64,000 nt of DNA, taken from the NCBI GenBank assembly GCA_029582155.1, contig CM055899.1:82526556-82590555 (forward strand). Direction: 5' to 3'. The notes under the pieces were generated by a model, which worked only from the letters and a program-made list of their open reading frames with translations, made no database searches and was not told the DNA's origin. This DNA is from Panopea generosa (Eukaryota; Mollusca; Bivalvia; Adapedonta; Hiatellidae). Shown piece by piece: positions 34,991 to 46,425 of this stretch (position 1 is its first letter; every line of letters begins with the position of its first letter). Made by a program: the position numbers and the translations under genes.

Positions 34991-35869
34991 TGAAAATGCT
35001 ATACAATTGAGCTAGAAGATTAAATTAATCAGAATAAGGAAAATTCTGATATTAAATATAAAGAGTAGGATTTAGCAGATATGGCTTCAACAATTAGAAA
35101 TCAAGATATGACCGATATGGTAGATGAAAACCAAATTGCTATGAAATTGTTAAAATTAATAGCTAACATGTTGTAGGAAAACAAAGGCTCGTTAATTATA
35201 AAACATTTATAACTTGAAAACATAATTATTTTTGAAGGGGAACAGAAAAACATATATATATATATACTAACTATTGATGTATACCAAATTAGTATTGGAA
35301 ATAAGGTTATGATATAATTATCAGAAGCAATTTGGAGGTTTGTCAAAATAAGTATTTGTAGAAATGTGATCACGATTAAAGCACAAATCGGTTCGAGCAA
35401 CGACAGCACAGATTATTGCTGGACAGTTTATTAACAGCTGCGCTTTGGGATTACAATATAGTGTGCGTGTGTCCAATTAATGACTACATCAAACAGTCAT
35501 TAAAGTAAATAAAACAACATGGCGATATTTGACATTACTGTGAATATAACTTTTATATGAATAGTATATTATTACAGGCACTGGCAGTCAAAGGTTGATA
35601 ACGGTCAACGTGTCACAGCAACAACAATTGTTTGGACAAATACAGTAATTAATGTCCAAATGTACCTTACAGGGGAACATTATAAGCAACATTATCTTAA
35701 TAATAAACTATCAACGGTACCCAATACCATTAATTGTATGTCAACATGGTGACATTTTAGTGGAGGTAATTCATATACATTCCATCGTCTGTCAATCAAA
35801 TGTGACGGCAATACAGATGCAACCTTTTCCACATACGTATACAAAGTTTGTGGAACACATTAAGTTGTC
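34991..35869. other. AT-rich DNA following the gypsy fragment
   Basis: Contains a short frame starting at 35,082 (MASTIRNQDMTDMVDENQ, stop about 35,178), possibly the last bit of the pol tail, and a purine-rich GAAGGGGAACAG at about 35,235 that could be a polypurine tract. An LTR start after it could not be verified. Confidence 0.3.
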
Positions 35870-36050
35870 ATGGGACAGCTTCTGCCAGGGCGAGTTTTCC
35901 AACCTGCCATGGATAACATCTTGCACCAGTTCGAGGCATATTGTGAGAGAGACCTACCATGCTATACAAGGGACAATGGGACACCACCTATATCCTTAGG
36001 CTACATGAAGTGTAAACCGTTTCGCAGCAAAGACAATTTTCAGCAATAGT
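35870..36050 (+). other. Unidentified coding-like fragment
   Basis: One frame reads GQLLPGRVFQPAMDNILHQF, then EAYCERDLPC and NGTPPISLGYMKCKPF, with a codon texture richer than the surroundings; an overlapping frame (35,652-35,999) is also open for 115 codons. I cannot assign it to a family. It may be an exon, a transposon fragment, or chance. Confidence 0.22.
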
Positions 36051-36214
36051 AAAGTATTGTGTTAAGAAATCATCCAGAAAGATGTGTTATACCAATTAAG
36101 CAAATTTAAATTCCACAGTTAAATCGAAAATTGTTTTACAATGAAAATTAAATTCACGATGTTACAAAATTAATTTCAATTGATGGCTTCCAATAGTTTT
36201 AATACTTTGATTTG

Positions 36215-36330
36215 AATATAAACACTAAGCAGAAAACTTCAAATTGTGATTAAAATCTGAACGCTATACAGAAATTAAAAACAAACGTGATTTAAATATG
36301 AACGCTACGCAGAAAGAGACAAACGAGTAG
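36215..36330 (+). repeat. ~42-bp degenerate triple repeat
   Basis: Three diverged units containing AACACTAAGCAGAAA, AACGCTATACAGAAA and AACGCTACGCAGAAA, spaced about 41-44 bp. Confidence 0.6.
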
Positions 36331-36811
36331 TTTGCAGTTACCATGAACAATAATTAAATTATCAGTTATACTATAAGAACATTAATAATTTTGTGCCGAC
36401 ATTTCATTTTAGTTATATTTGCATTTTGTGGTGACGGGTTGTTTGATACTGTTATTTGAGTTTATGATTAGTATTGTTATTGTTTAGTAGAGTGGTATTG
36501 CTCAAGTAGAGTTTATTTGTTACAATAGTTTAATTTCCCGTTTTCAAGTTGATATTAAAGTAGAGTACGAAAAGGATACTAAGATAGATTCATCTATTAA
36601 ATATTTTATTATTTGATATGGGCGTATGATATTTATTTAATAAATATAAGTTTTGATAGAACAAGGTAGAAAAATTATAATAGAAGAAAATAAAACAGTA
36701 TGATATAAAAAAATTGGCATACGTAAAACTAACAGTATACGTATAGATAACTGTATAAAAAATGTAACAATATTATAATTTTTTTTATATAATATGAATT
36801 GTCACAAGTGT

Positions 36812-36975
36812 GGATACCAATCAAAATAATTTAAAGTCAAAACAATTTACAATCATACACTATTGCTAAATCTAACTTGAGTGTACACGTTAAGATACCA
36901 ACAAAAATGATTTAAAGTTAAAAACAACTTACAATCAGAAATTATTGCTAAATCTTACTTGAGTGTACTTATTTG
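36812..36975 (+). repeat. 81-bp tandem duplication
   Basis: Two units starting GATACCAA, 81 bp apart (36,813 and 36,894), sharing ATTGCTAAATCTAACTTGAG with few differences. Confidence 0.8.
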
Positions 36976-38080
36976 AGTGTACATTAGTCTTAAGGAACTG
37001 ATTGTTTATGATAAGGTACAGAATTTGTGAAATATGTATACACACTGGACAGCAGAAAGTAATTATGTCATATCAAAATTGAAATCTTACCAGGAAATAC
37101 TAGAGTAATTAGAGATTTATTGGTGATTGGCATATCCTATTTTTGACACCTCAGTGAAAAAGAAATTGTTGCTTAATTACTGCCAGTTACCGTATTCGGG
37201 CCTGTAGCAGAACTAATATAAGGGTAATCGAAATTACCTGATAACAGTTTAAGATTTCAATAAAATAAGGTGTAATATAGAATAGTGAAAAATATATTTG
37301 TAAATATATATTTTATATTAAACATGGGAGGAATTATGTATTATCGTAGTTTAGAATTGTATAAACTTCTTACCTTATGGTTTAGAAGTAGAGAAATTAC
37401 TTGTATTCAGCAAGGTCAAACATGTCACTACATGACAGGTAAATAAGATAGGATGACAGGCTACTGGAGAAAAAAAATGGCCTTAGGGTTATCTTGATGT
37501 GTTGTTGACAGTAGGTATTATTGGTTGGATTTTAAGGTGTGTAATTAAGACACTGATCAATTGAAAGGTAGCAATGAATTGACCAATTATAGCACTGTTT
37601 GTTATTCAGTGAGAGAACGAGTTTCTAAGAGAGACGCGCCACAGTCAGAACGTAGAGGCGAATCTGGTTACATATCAGTTTAGACTAGGTTTAGTTTAAA
37701 CGAGCAAAATCGAGTTTAAAATGTTAGCTTTGTAACTTTGAATGTATATGTGAACTTTATAAATATGTGAATAAAATTACTTATACAAAAAAAAACAGGT
37801 TGAATACACAGGACCAATACTTACATTGGCATATATGCAGTGCATCCAATCTAAAACGTAAAGTCATTATATGAATTAAATATTTCTGCAGACAAGGTCA
37901 TGGTGATCTTTCCATCACACATCTGCTTCCTGGGACATGTAAAAATAATAATAAAATCACATTAATAATTATGCCCTGGACATGATAATTGTACGAAGGA
38001 TTCTAAACACTCTGTATAGATTGTCAGTGACACGGGTTTGGTGTAAATATTCACTTAGAGCTGGTCGGCCAGATCTCAGT
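36976..38080. other. AT-rich DNA with a possible transcript or LTR end
   Basis: The 37,615-37,800 stretch has a GC-richer piece (AAGAGAGACGCGCCACAGTC) followed about 120 bp later by AATAAA (37,770) and a short A-run (37,789-37,797). This resembles a polyadenylated 3' end, perhaps of the gypsy element or another retroelement. A partner LTR was not found. The rest of the stretch holds nothing recognisable. Confidence 0.25.
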
Positions 38081-38087
38081 ATTTTCT

Positions 38088-38113
38088 CGCGCATGCGTAT
38101 CCCCATATAAGTA
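38088..38113 (+). promoter_or_regulatory. Promoter-like cluster: NRF1-like site and TATA-like box
   Basis: CGCGCATGCGTA (38,088-38,099) matches 11 of 12 positions of the known NRF1 consensus YGCGCAYGCGCR, and CATATAAGTA (38,104-38,113) is TATA-like. An ATG with open frame follows 52 bp later. Function is inferred from motifs only. Confidence 0.35.
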
Positions 38114-38164
38114 CGCGACATTGTGAATCAACTAAATACATTGTATCCTGTGAAGAAGACTGAC

Positions 38165-38284
38165 ATGGGTTTTGAGGATGATGATCTAAATACCATGAAG
38201 TGCCTCAATATATTGATCGTGTTTCTTGCGTTTTATTTCCTGTCGTTATTTATACATCGTGCTCACCTATACGAATTGTGTTGA
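38165..38284 (+). CDS. Putative 39-residue hydrophobic micropeptide
   Basis: The open frame starts at the ATG at 38,165 and ends with TGA at 38,282-38,284. It encodes an acidic N-terminus (MGFEDDDLNT), then from Met11 a hydrophobic helix MKCLNILIVFLAFYFLSLFI, and a polar end (HRAHLYELC). A single membrane segment or signal anchor is likely if translated; Met11 is an alternative start giving a signal-peptide-like product. An A-rich segment with AATAAA follows at about 38,312-38,323. No homologue is recognised. In AT-rich DNA such a short frame could be chance; the promoter-like cluster just upstream is the main reason to list it. Confidence 0.28.
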   Translation: MGFEDDDLNTMKCLNILIVFLAFYFLSLFIHRAHLYELC

Positions 38285-38870
38285 AATGTTCATGCACTTC
38301 ATTTTAAAATAAAAATAAACATTGTCAGAATCCAACATTTTTCTACGTGCTATATAACTTAAACAATCAAAATACAAGTATATCGTAAACATAGATACAT
38401 TTTCAGAATCCAACGTTTTCGTTATGGACTATAACAGCAGCAATAAAAAAATACAATGCAACACGAGAATTGGTCAAACAACCGAATGCAACCATTGTTC
38501 GACCAGCAGCCTATATCACTGAAAATAATGTCGGATACTGTTGATCATCTGAGTGTTATTTAATTATTCACCTTGCACGAAATGTATTCCTTTAAAATAC
38601 TACCTGAGCTGCTCGGCCATTTTCTACCACGGAAACTAACCTAGTCAGTATTTTCTTTGTTTATACATATTCCAATCTAAATAGTTTGTACACAGATGTT
38701 GATGGGTAAATAGTTATAAATAGCTAAGTTAAGACAAGACATTAGAATCGAAACAATTATGGTGTCAACGAATTCTGAACATATTTCGTACCATGCCAGT
38801 TTTGTTTAAATTATTTAAGGTGGTACCATGTAGCTAATCAGTAGTAAGTTTCTTTTACAAAATGTTTGTA
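38285..38870. other. AT-rich DNA
   Basis: A repeated CAGAATCCAAC motif (about 38,327 and 38,406) marks a small duplication; nothing else recognised. Confidence 0.4.
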
Positions 38871-40680
38871 TCACGTTATAACCAATAGTAAATATCATCT
38901 ACAAATATATAATTGTATATATAATATTATCTAATATTTATATCATTTACAAAACGCTCACGTCATGTTATAATTGTACGTAATATATAATGAGTCGGTT
39001 TAATGTTTATATCATCTACAAAACGCTAATGTCATGTTATAATTGTATAATAATATGCAATGAGTCTTAGTAATGTTTATATCATCTAAAAAACGATCAC
39101 GTCATGTTATAATTGTATATAATATGTAATGAGTCGGTATAATGTTTATATCGTCTACAAAACGCTTATGTCATGTTATAAGTGTTTATGTAATAAGTCT
39201 GTGTAATGTTTATATCATCATACAATACGTTAACTTTATTCGGTGTTATGTTTATATCATCAAACAAAACGTTTGTATCATATTATAATTGTATATGTAA
39301 TACGTCGGTGTAATGTTTATATCATCAAACAAAACGTTTGTATCATGTTATAATTGTATATGTAATAAGTCTGTGTAATGTTTATATCATCATACAATAC
39401 GTTAACTTTATTCGGTGTTATGTTTATATCATCAAACAAAACGTTTGTATCATATTATAATTGTATATGTAATAAGTCGGTGTAATGTTTATATCATCAA
39501 ACAAAACGTTTGTATCATATTATAATTGTATATGTAATAAGTCGGTGTAATGTTTATATCATCAAACAAAACGTTTGTATCATGTTAAAATTGAATGTGT
39601 AATAAGTCGGTGTAATATTTATATCATCACAAAAAAACGTTTATATCATGTTAAAATTGTATGTGTAATAAGTCGGTGTAATATTTATATCATCACACAA
39701 AACGTTTATATCATGTTATAATTGTATCTGTAATACGTCGGTGTAATGTTTATTTCATCAAACAAAACGATTTTTTCATGTTAAAATTAAATATGTAACA
39801 AGTCGGTGTATTGTTTTTATCAGATACAAAACGTTTGTATCGTGTTATAATTGTATATGTAATCAGTCAGTGTTAAGTTTATATCATCAAACATAACGTT
39901 TGTATAATGTTATAATTGTGTATACAATAAGTCGGTGTTATGTTTATATCATCAAACAACACGTTTGTATCATGTTATAATTGTATATGTAATAAGTCGG
40001 TGTAATGTTTATTTCATCAAACAAAACGTTTGTATCATGCTATAATTATATATGTTATAAGTCGGTGTAATGTGTTTTGTCTAAAATACTTATGTATCAT
40101 GTTATAATTGTATATATGATAAATCGTTGTAATGTTTATATCATCTAACAAAACGTTTGCATCATGTTATAATTGCATATGTAATAAGTCGTTGTAACTT
40201 TTATATTATCAATTAAAACTGTTGTATCATGTTATAATTGTATATGTTATAAATCGGTGTAATGTTATTATTATCTATACAACGCTTGTATCATGTTCTT
40301 ACTGTATGTGTAATAAGATGGTGTATTGTTTTTATCTAATACAAAACGTGTGTATCATGTTATAATTGTATATAATATATATCTGTGTAATGTTTGAATA
40401 AACACAAAAAAACACGTTTATATCATTTATAATTGTATGTGTAATAAATCGGTTTAATGTTTATATCATTAAACAAAATGTTTATACGATGTTATAATTA
40501 ATAGTAAATACCATCTACAAATATTTAATTGTATATATCATATATATCTAATATTATAACATTTACAAAACGCTTACGTCATATTATTATTGTATATAAT
40601 ATATTATAAGTCGGTGTAATGTTTATTTCATCTACAAAGCGTTTGCTTCATGTTATATTTGTGTGTGTAATGATTATATC
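38871..40680 (+). repeat. 65-bp satellite array (~27 units)
   Basis: Units begin GTCGGTGTAATGTTTATATC and contain CATCAAACAAAACGTTTGTA and TCATGTTATAATTGTATATG; spacing is 65 bp (for example 39,476 to 39,541). A three-part segment around 39,198 recurs at 39,369 (171 bp), showing multi-unit copying. Both ends carry a special variant (AGTAAATA-CATCTACAAATAT-TAATTGTATAT, then TTTACAAAACGCT-ACGTCAT), at 38,888-38,970 and about 40,500-40,590. The array is AT-rich and non-coding. Confidence 0.9.
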
Positions 40681-42539
40681 ATTACCTGTATCAATAGATG
40701 GTTTTAGGTTGCAATGAATTGTATATTATAAAATAAAATAATAAATATTTGATGTATTTCCTTGGAAAGCATAATTAAAAACAATCGTCAACCATTTATG
40801 ACGGTTTACGTAATACTGGTTGCATCAAATGGCATGTCCTGAATGATCTGGACTCTTGAGTTTCTATTATCGGTAATCTTCTTGCAGATTGCATTTCGTG
40901 TTTGTTGTACTAGAAATATATTTAGAAATATATTTCAGAAGTTTTAGAATTACCTAGCACTTTGTGTATGCGCGGTGCTTCTTGATAGATATAGTGTAGT
41001 ACAATGACAGAGAGATATATGTTTGTCTGATTGTTTTTATTTATTTTCTATGTCATATTTCACTCTCTGCGTCGTTTCCCGAACTGTCTTATTTGATTAT
41101 AACCTAAAAATAATATCTGTTTCGGAATATATGTTTAGTGAAGTATTGAATTGTTTTTCTATTTCATTATTTTCTTGTGTTTTATGTTGGTCTATGTTGT
41201 TTTAAGTAAAGTAATATATTATTAAAATGGTTCTTTTGTGGCTTATTCATCATATGTGAACACTATTATTTTAGGTTGTTTGCTTACAGTGTTTCGTTTT
41301 ATTTTGTAATAACGGGAATTTGGAGAGAGGACAGAAATGACATTGTCGAGTTCAATAAAAACCAAGTTTTTATCTCTTCAATGGTCGATCAGCTGTATAA
41401 GTACTGCGATCTCTGTTGTGTTGTACGTGTTATGTGATAGATGAGAATAAACTACTCCCTATTCTGTTCTAGTTCAATAGTGGATGGAATAGGAGTGATT
41501 TCACTTATTTATGAACATTTCAATATTTGTGTTGGTCCCCAGTAAACATTATAATTTTCCATAATTATTTCAAAATGCTTGAATTAAAGGGCAGTAGTTG
41601 CTCATTTCCTGATCATTGTAATGTTTTCTTGACCTGGTATTTTTTATGGTGATAGTTTATTTTAAGTTTTGGTAGGCTTCCAGGATCTCAGGAAAGAGTG
41701 GTTAGGTAACCTGATCATCTGTTAGCCCTTGATGGTATCAATGATGCTAAACATCAGTCAATCAATCTGAAAGTTACTGCCGATTGTGAGGTTGTACAAT
41801 TGTACAGTAATAATTTTACTGGCATACTCTATAAAGCATGGATAGTCTCCCTCATTCTGTGAATTCAATAAATATTTATAAGTGATAGAAACAAGGTTGA
41901 ACAAATGCAGGCAAACCCACAACATGTTGATGGAAAACCTATGTTTTGTACAATTTTACGTACTGTTCTACTTGCAATGGACGCAATCCGAATATAGCAG
42001 TGACCAGCAATGGAGCCCAATTTTTCAAAAATGGTTTAATCTGAGTCCAATATTATCTTTTCTCCTGTCGAGACATTTTCAAATGCGTTTCATAGATCGT
42101 CTTGATCTTTCTTGGGTCGATAGAATGCAAGTTTGAATTCACAACTGATCAATACAAATACTCTGTAACAGGTTCAAAGCTTCAAGTGAACATTTTTGTT
42201 TGCACAATTTGTATATCTAGGTACACTAAGATCAACAGGCAAAAGTTGCATCAAACACATTGCCATCATTTCTATGAAAATACTGTCATTTATAATCATC
42301 AATGTATTCATCAAATTGAATGTCAACGTATTCATGAAGGCTTATACTCAGATACAAAGCTTAATTCACACACATCTGAAACACCACTAAATGTTTCAGC
42401 ATACTTGATAACCTCTTCTGATAAAAACAAGTTTGCAACGATATGTATTGGCCTTATTCAATAAAGCAAGGACTGAAAACTTTTTCATTATTTCGATATT
42501 CGATGTGCTGTCTTGGGAGACGCATAATGAATATTTTCA
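40681..42539. other. AT-rich DNA with two repeat matches
   Basis: 40,930-41,200 is a diverged copy of the start of the duplicated block at 43,960 (GATAGATATA-TGTA-TACAATGACAGA landmark). 41,681-41,748 is the SINE-body match to 12,413-12,480. Frames of 84 and 120 codons at 41,882-42,464 are Cys/His- and Ile-rich but match no family I know and I do not call them as genes. Confidence 0.4.
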
Positions 42540-42709
42540 AAAAACTACTTAGAGAAGTGCAATATGTCGCACGACTGTATAAAAAAACTACTTAGAGAAG
42601 TGCAATATGTCGCACGACTGTATAAAAAAACTACTTAGAAAAGTGCAATATGTCGCATGACTGTATAAAAAACTACTAAGAGAAGTGCAATATGTCGCAC
42701 GACTGTATA
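42540..42709 (+). repeat. 43-bp tandem repeat, 4 copies
   Basis: Units contain ACTACTTAGAGAAGTGCAAT and ATGTCGCACGACTGTATA; starts are 43, 43 and 42 bp apart. Near-identical copies imply a recent amplification. Confidence 0.95.
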
Positions 42710-43950
42710 TATTTCCCATCTGAAATAGGCTAAATGCCAGAAAAATTAGATTGGAGAATTTTCAAAGTAAACATTGCCGTTTAAATTAAGAGAGGCTGCT
42801 GGATGTCTTATAAATGTATTCTCAACGTTAATGTGTGTCACAGTGGTGGCACAAACTTAACTATCTAAATCTAGGTATTGCCTTTATATAACTATTGTCA
42901 TTTTTGAATCAAGAAATTCTAGTTAGAGCTCTAGTTTATAAAAAAAATAATCTTTTAAAAATGAACCAAATAAGAATATAACTGTAATGGTTAATTGAAT
43001 TCTATATAATCGTCCCTAACTTTTATCTCTATATATCTCTTCCTAATTAAATTAGACTATATAAATCTAAATTGTAGTTTTGCAATGCCTCACAGTTGAA
43101 GTAGGTCTTAGTTGTGGTCATATCTAATATTTACAACACCTAATGCTGGTTCTACCAAGGAAACAGATTAAAGAAAAACTTCTTCCCTGTTCAGAGTAAA
43201 ATAAAATTGGAAATATAACTACATGTATTTTCAAACTGTTTTTATGTATTTATTTTCATTAAAAACCTTTCTAATTACAACTAAAAAAATTTTAACAATA
43301 AAAGTAAATCTGTCTTTTATTCTTCTCCATCAATTTCACCAGCAATAATTAAAAAATAATTACCTTTTTTGTTATATTTATTAACATATTCATATTATTA
43401 GTATTAGGCAATCTGATACACATCCCTTAGCTTATGTGAAACTAAGAATCGTAAATTAATGATAGAAAGAAAACTAGAAATGTTAAGTTTATAACATACA
43501 TATGAAAATCATCTTCTAAACATATTCAATATTCAGATACAACCGTTTCGCACCAAGATATTAAACTGAAAAATACAAACAAGTCATTTTGTTATGAAAA
43601 TATGAGTTACAATTGTTTTGCATCAAACTTTTGATATATAAACCTCAATTACATTCTTATGTACTGCCATTATTTATACACCGTACATACATTAGAAACA
43701 TACTTACTTAACATTTTGTTTGTATTTGAACGATTTTACTACTGGTATATAATCGTCTAGAACAAAAAAAAAAACAATACGAGATATGTTCAAATGTTCA
43801 TGAAACTCTTTTTAAAAGTAGAAATTAACAATAAAAACATACCATTGAAATGATGAATTGCGTCAATCTTACTTTTTTATGTGAAACGTTCCATAAGCTG
43901 TCTAACTACAATGAAACATTTGTTTAAATACACAATCAAATACATTACCC
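42710..43950. other. AT-rich DNA
   Basis: No supported feature. Confidence 0.45.
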
Positions 43951-44287
43951 GATGAGCGGCCAGCTAGAAAATGTGACTAGATAGATATAATATACTACAA
44001 TGACAGACTGATTTTTTTCATTTACTTTCTTTATTTACTTTTTAGCAATATTTCATTTAATAATTGATACTTTCTGCTTGTTTCTCGACAGTTTTTCTTG
44101 TATTTAACCTAACGATCAATCTGTCTGGGAAATACATGTTTTTTTTTCAGATATTAGTTTGGTGTTTTTGTTGCTGTGTGTATTTCATATCTTTACACTG
44201 CATAAAATTTTACAATCTTAATATCGACAGCTCATCAATACAAAAAAAAACATGTGATATTAAAGGTAATTATAATCGATCACATTT

Positions 44288-44455
44288 CTGCAGGGCGGTT
44301 GTGTAGTTGATAAAGTCGTCAAGGATCTGCGAGTACACTCAATGTCACTCTTTTGATGTAAATAATCGCCAGAAAAGTTCCATCCCCAGCTGGATTCGAT
44401 GCCTTTCAAAGAACAACAATCAACTGTATAAATAGAATAAATAAATTACTAACTT
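44288..44455 (+). mobile_element. SINE-like element
   Basis: Head GGGCGGTTGTGTAGTTGATA with AAGTCGTC is a degenerate tRNA D-arm region. The body CAGCTGGATTCGATGCC...CAAAGAACAACAATCAA matches the SINE tail at 32,340-32,380. Confidence 0.45.
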
Positions 44456-46171
44456 AAAGGTCATTATGGCCATATATAACTTTATAAATGCGACAACAAC
44501 CCATTTACATAAAATTTCGGTAAAGTGATATCATAAAAAAAGAAGGTGAAGCTCTATGAAAGCATATTCGATAACTTTGTAGCCAGAGTACCATAGTAGT
44601 TAAAGGTCATCTCAAAGAAGTGATGTCTGTACAATATCAATGACGTGGATTTTGTAACTAAGTAGGGTCTCGTTATAGCTACGCGAACTTTTCAACGATT
44701 TCAGATGAATTCAGTTTTTATCAAAGTCGTAAAAAAACGAAGGGTTTATAAGGTTTCATTGATCATGATATCACCGTATCCAATATTCAAACGACTATTT
44801 GTGACTGTGACAAAAAGTAATACAATACCATAAATCATATAAAAGGCTTTGCAGAATCTGTAATGCAAGCTTTATTCAAATCGGTCTGCGTTTTTTAATT
44901 ACCTGTTCCTTCTAATGATGATGGTGGATACGATCTGTTTCGTTTATTTATTTATAACGTTGATTATTTTACTTTTGATGAAACAAAAACCTTTAAACAT
45001 ACCATGCTTATTGATCGAAGGATATTTGTCGAATTTTTAATCACTTTTTTTTTTTAAAAAGAAAAATACTCGGCATACAATAGTCCAATTCATATATTCA
45101 GTATATTTTAAATATAATATAAAAATATTAAATTTGGAAAACGCATTTATATATAATACAGTGAATATGTTTATCTGATGCGGATTACTGTCTGCATCAT
45201 GTTATTAATAATGATGATACTTTGTATTGTTTAAGTGACTTATATGCCATTTTCAGTTATTGTTTGTATCCTTTCTATTGCTTATCAATGTAAAATATTC
45301 AAATACTTATTTACTTATAGTGTTTTATTCGCTAATGTTTTTATGTGGATGGGGAGTACCACGATCGACATTTTAAAAAGGGTAACATAGTTTGCTGAAT
45401 GGTGAATTTAAATGAACATAATTTTTATATTATTACTTCTGAAACCGCCAATTGCCTCCAATCGCGTATACACAAAGGTAAAAATATAAATGTCATACTC
45501 GATCACACGTTACAGTATTAATATAAAAAACTTAAATTACTTACCTTGGCCCCATATTTGAAAGTATTATTAAGGCGTAAACTAGTACATTTTGATATAA
45601 TGAGTCCGTTCATTAATAGAAAAAGCATGAACTCTTAAGTTGAACTCGAAATTATGTTTCATAAAACCTGACATAGATATAAAAACCAGACTGTAGAGTC
45701 TACCGTATATGCGCGTGAGGGTGTGTTTGCGTATGTGCGTGCGTACGTGTGTGTGTACAAGAACCTATTTGTGATTTATACTATACGCATGTGTATTTCA
45801 TTTTTTGTTTTAGTGTGATTGCGAAGCAAGATCCATGCTTATAACGATTGCTATTTAAGTGCATTCACTTGTCGAGATATCATTGGTCCGAGCCCAAGAT
45901 CCAGAGCGGCCCACACTATATTCGCTGCACTACTTCCCTATTTATAAAGTAAAGGTTGGTGTAAGTAAAGTTTGACTGACTGTTCCTTATGACAGTATTT
46001 TCATAGAAATGATTAACGCAATGAATATATTCAATATGCTTTCACTGTATTTATGCTGCTGTTGTGCTCTTTGAATTCCTGCAGCTATGTTATCTATTTT
46101 CATATTTCGATAGGCTTTTCATTGTCTTTTCTTGGTCCATTAACATGTTTGCCTTTTACAATAATGAAATT

Positions 46172-46425
46172 AAAGGCGCCATGATATATACGTATTTATA
46201 ACGACAATAAGCCATTAGTATGCAGAGTAGACGTTATAATTAAAGTCCTTGGAGAAATAATTACTATAGTTATTAAGTATTAAAATAATGAAATACCTCT
46301 AAAGGCGCCATGATATATACGTATTTATAACGACAATAAGCCATTAGTATGCAGGGTAGACGTTATAATTAAAGTCCTTGGAAAAATACTTACTATAGTT
46401 ATTAAGTATTAAAATAATAGAAAGG
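46172..46425 (+). repeat. 129-bp tandem duplication
   Basis: Two adjacent copies starting AAAGGCGCCATGATATATAC at 46,172 and 46,301, with very few differences. The shared piece continues through CAATAAGCCATTAGTATGCA and AAAGTCCTTGGA to about 46,425. Confidence 0.92.

Noticed and set aside
36976-37800. 3' LTR of the gypsy element
   Set aside because: An AATAAA and A-run exist, but no partner LTR or clear TG...CA ends could be identified in the window, so it is only mentioned as a possibility.
42102-42464. 120-codon Cys/His-containing frame, considered as a zinc-finger fragment
   Set aside because: Cys and His spacing fits no C2H2 or other finger pattern; overlapping frames of similar length exist.
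45710-45765. Alternating purine/pyrimidine GTGTGCGTACGTGTG tract as a Z-DNA element
   Set aside because: Composition is suggestive but it is an ordinary degenerate (GT)n-like microsatellite with no functional context.
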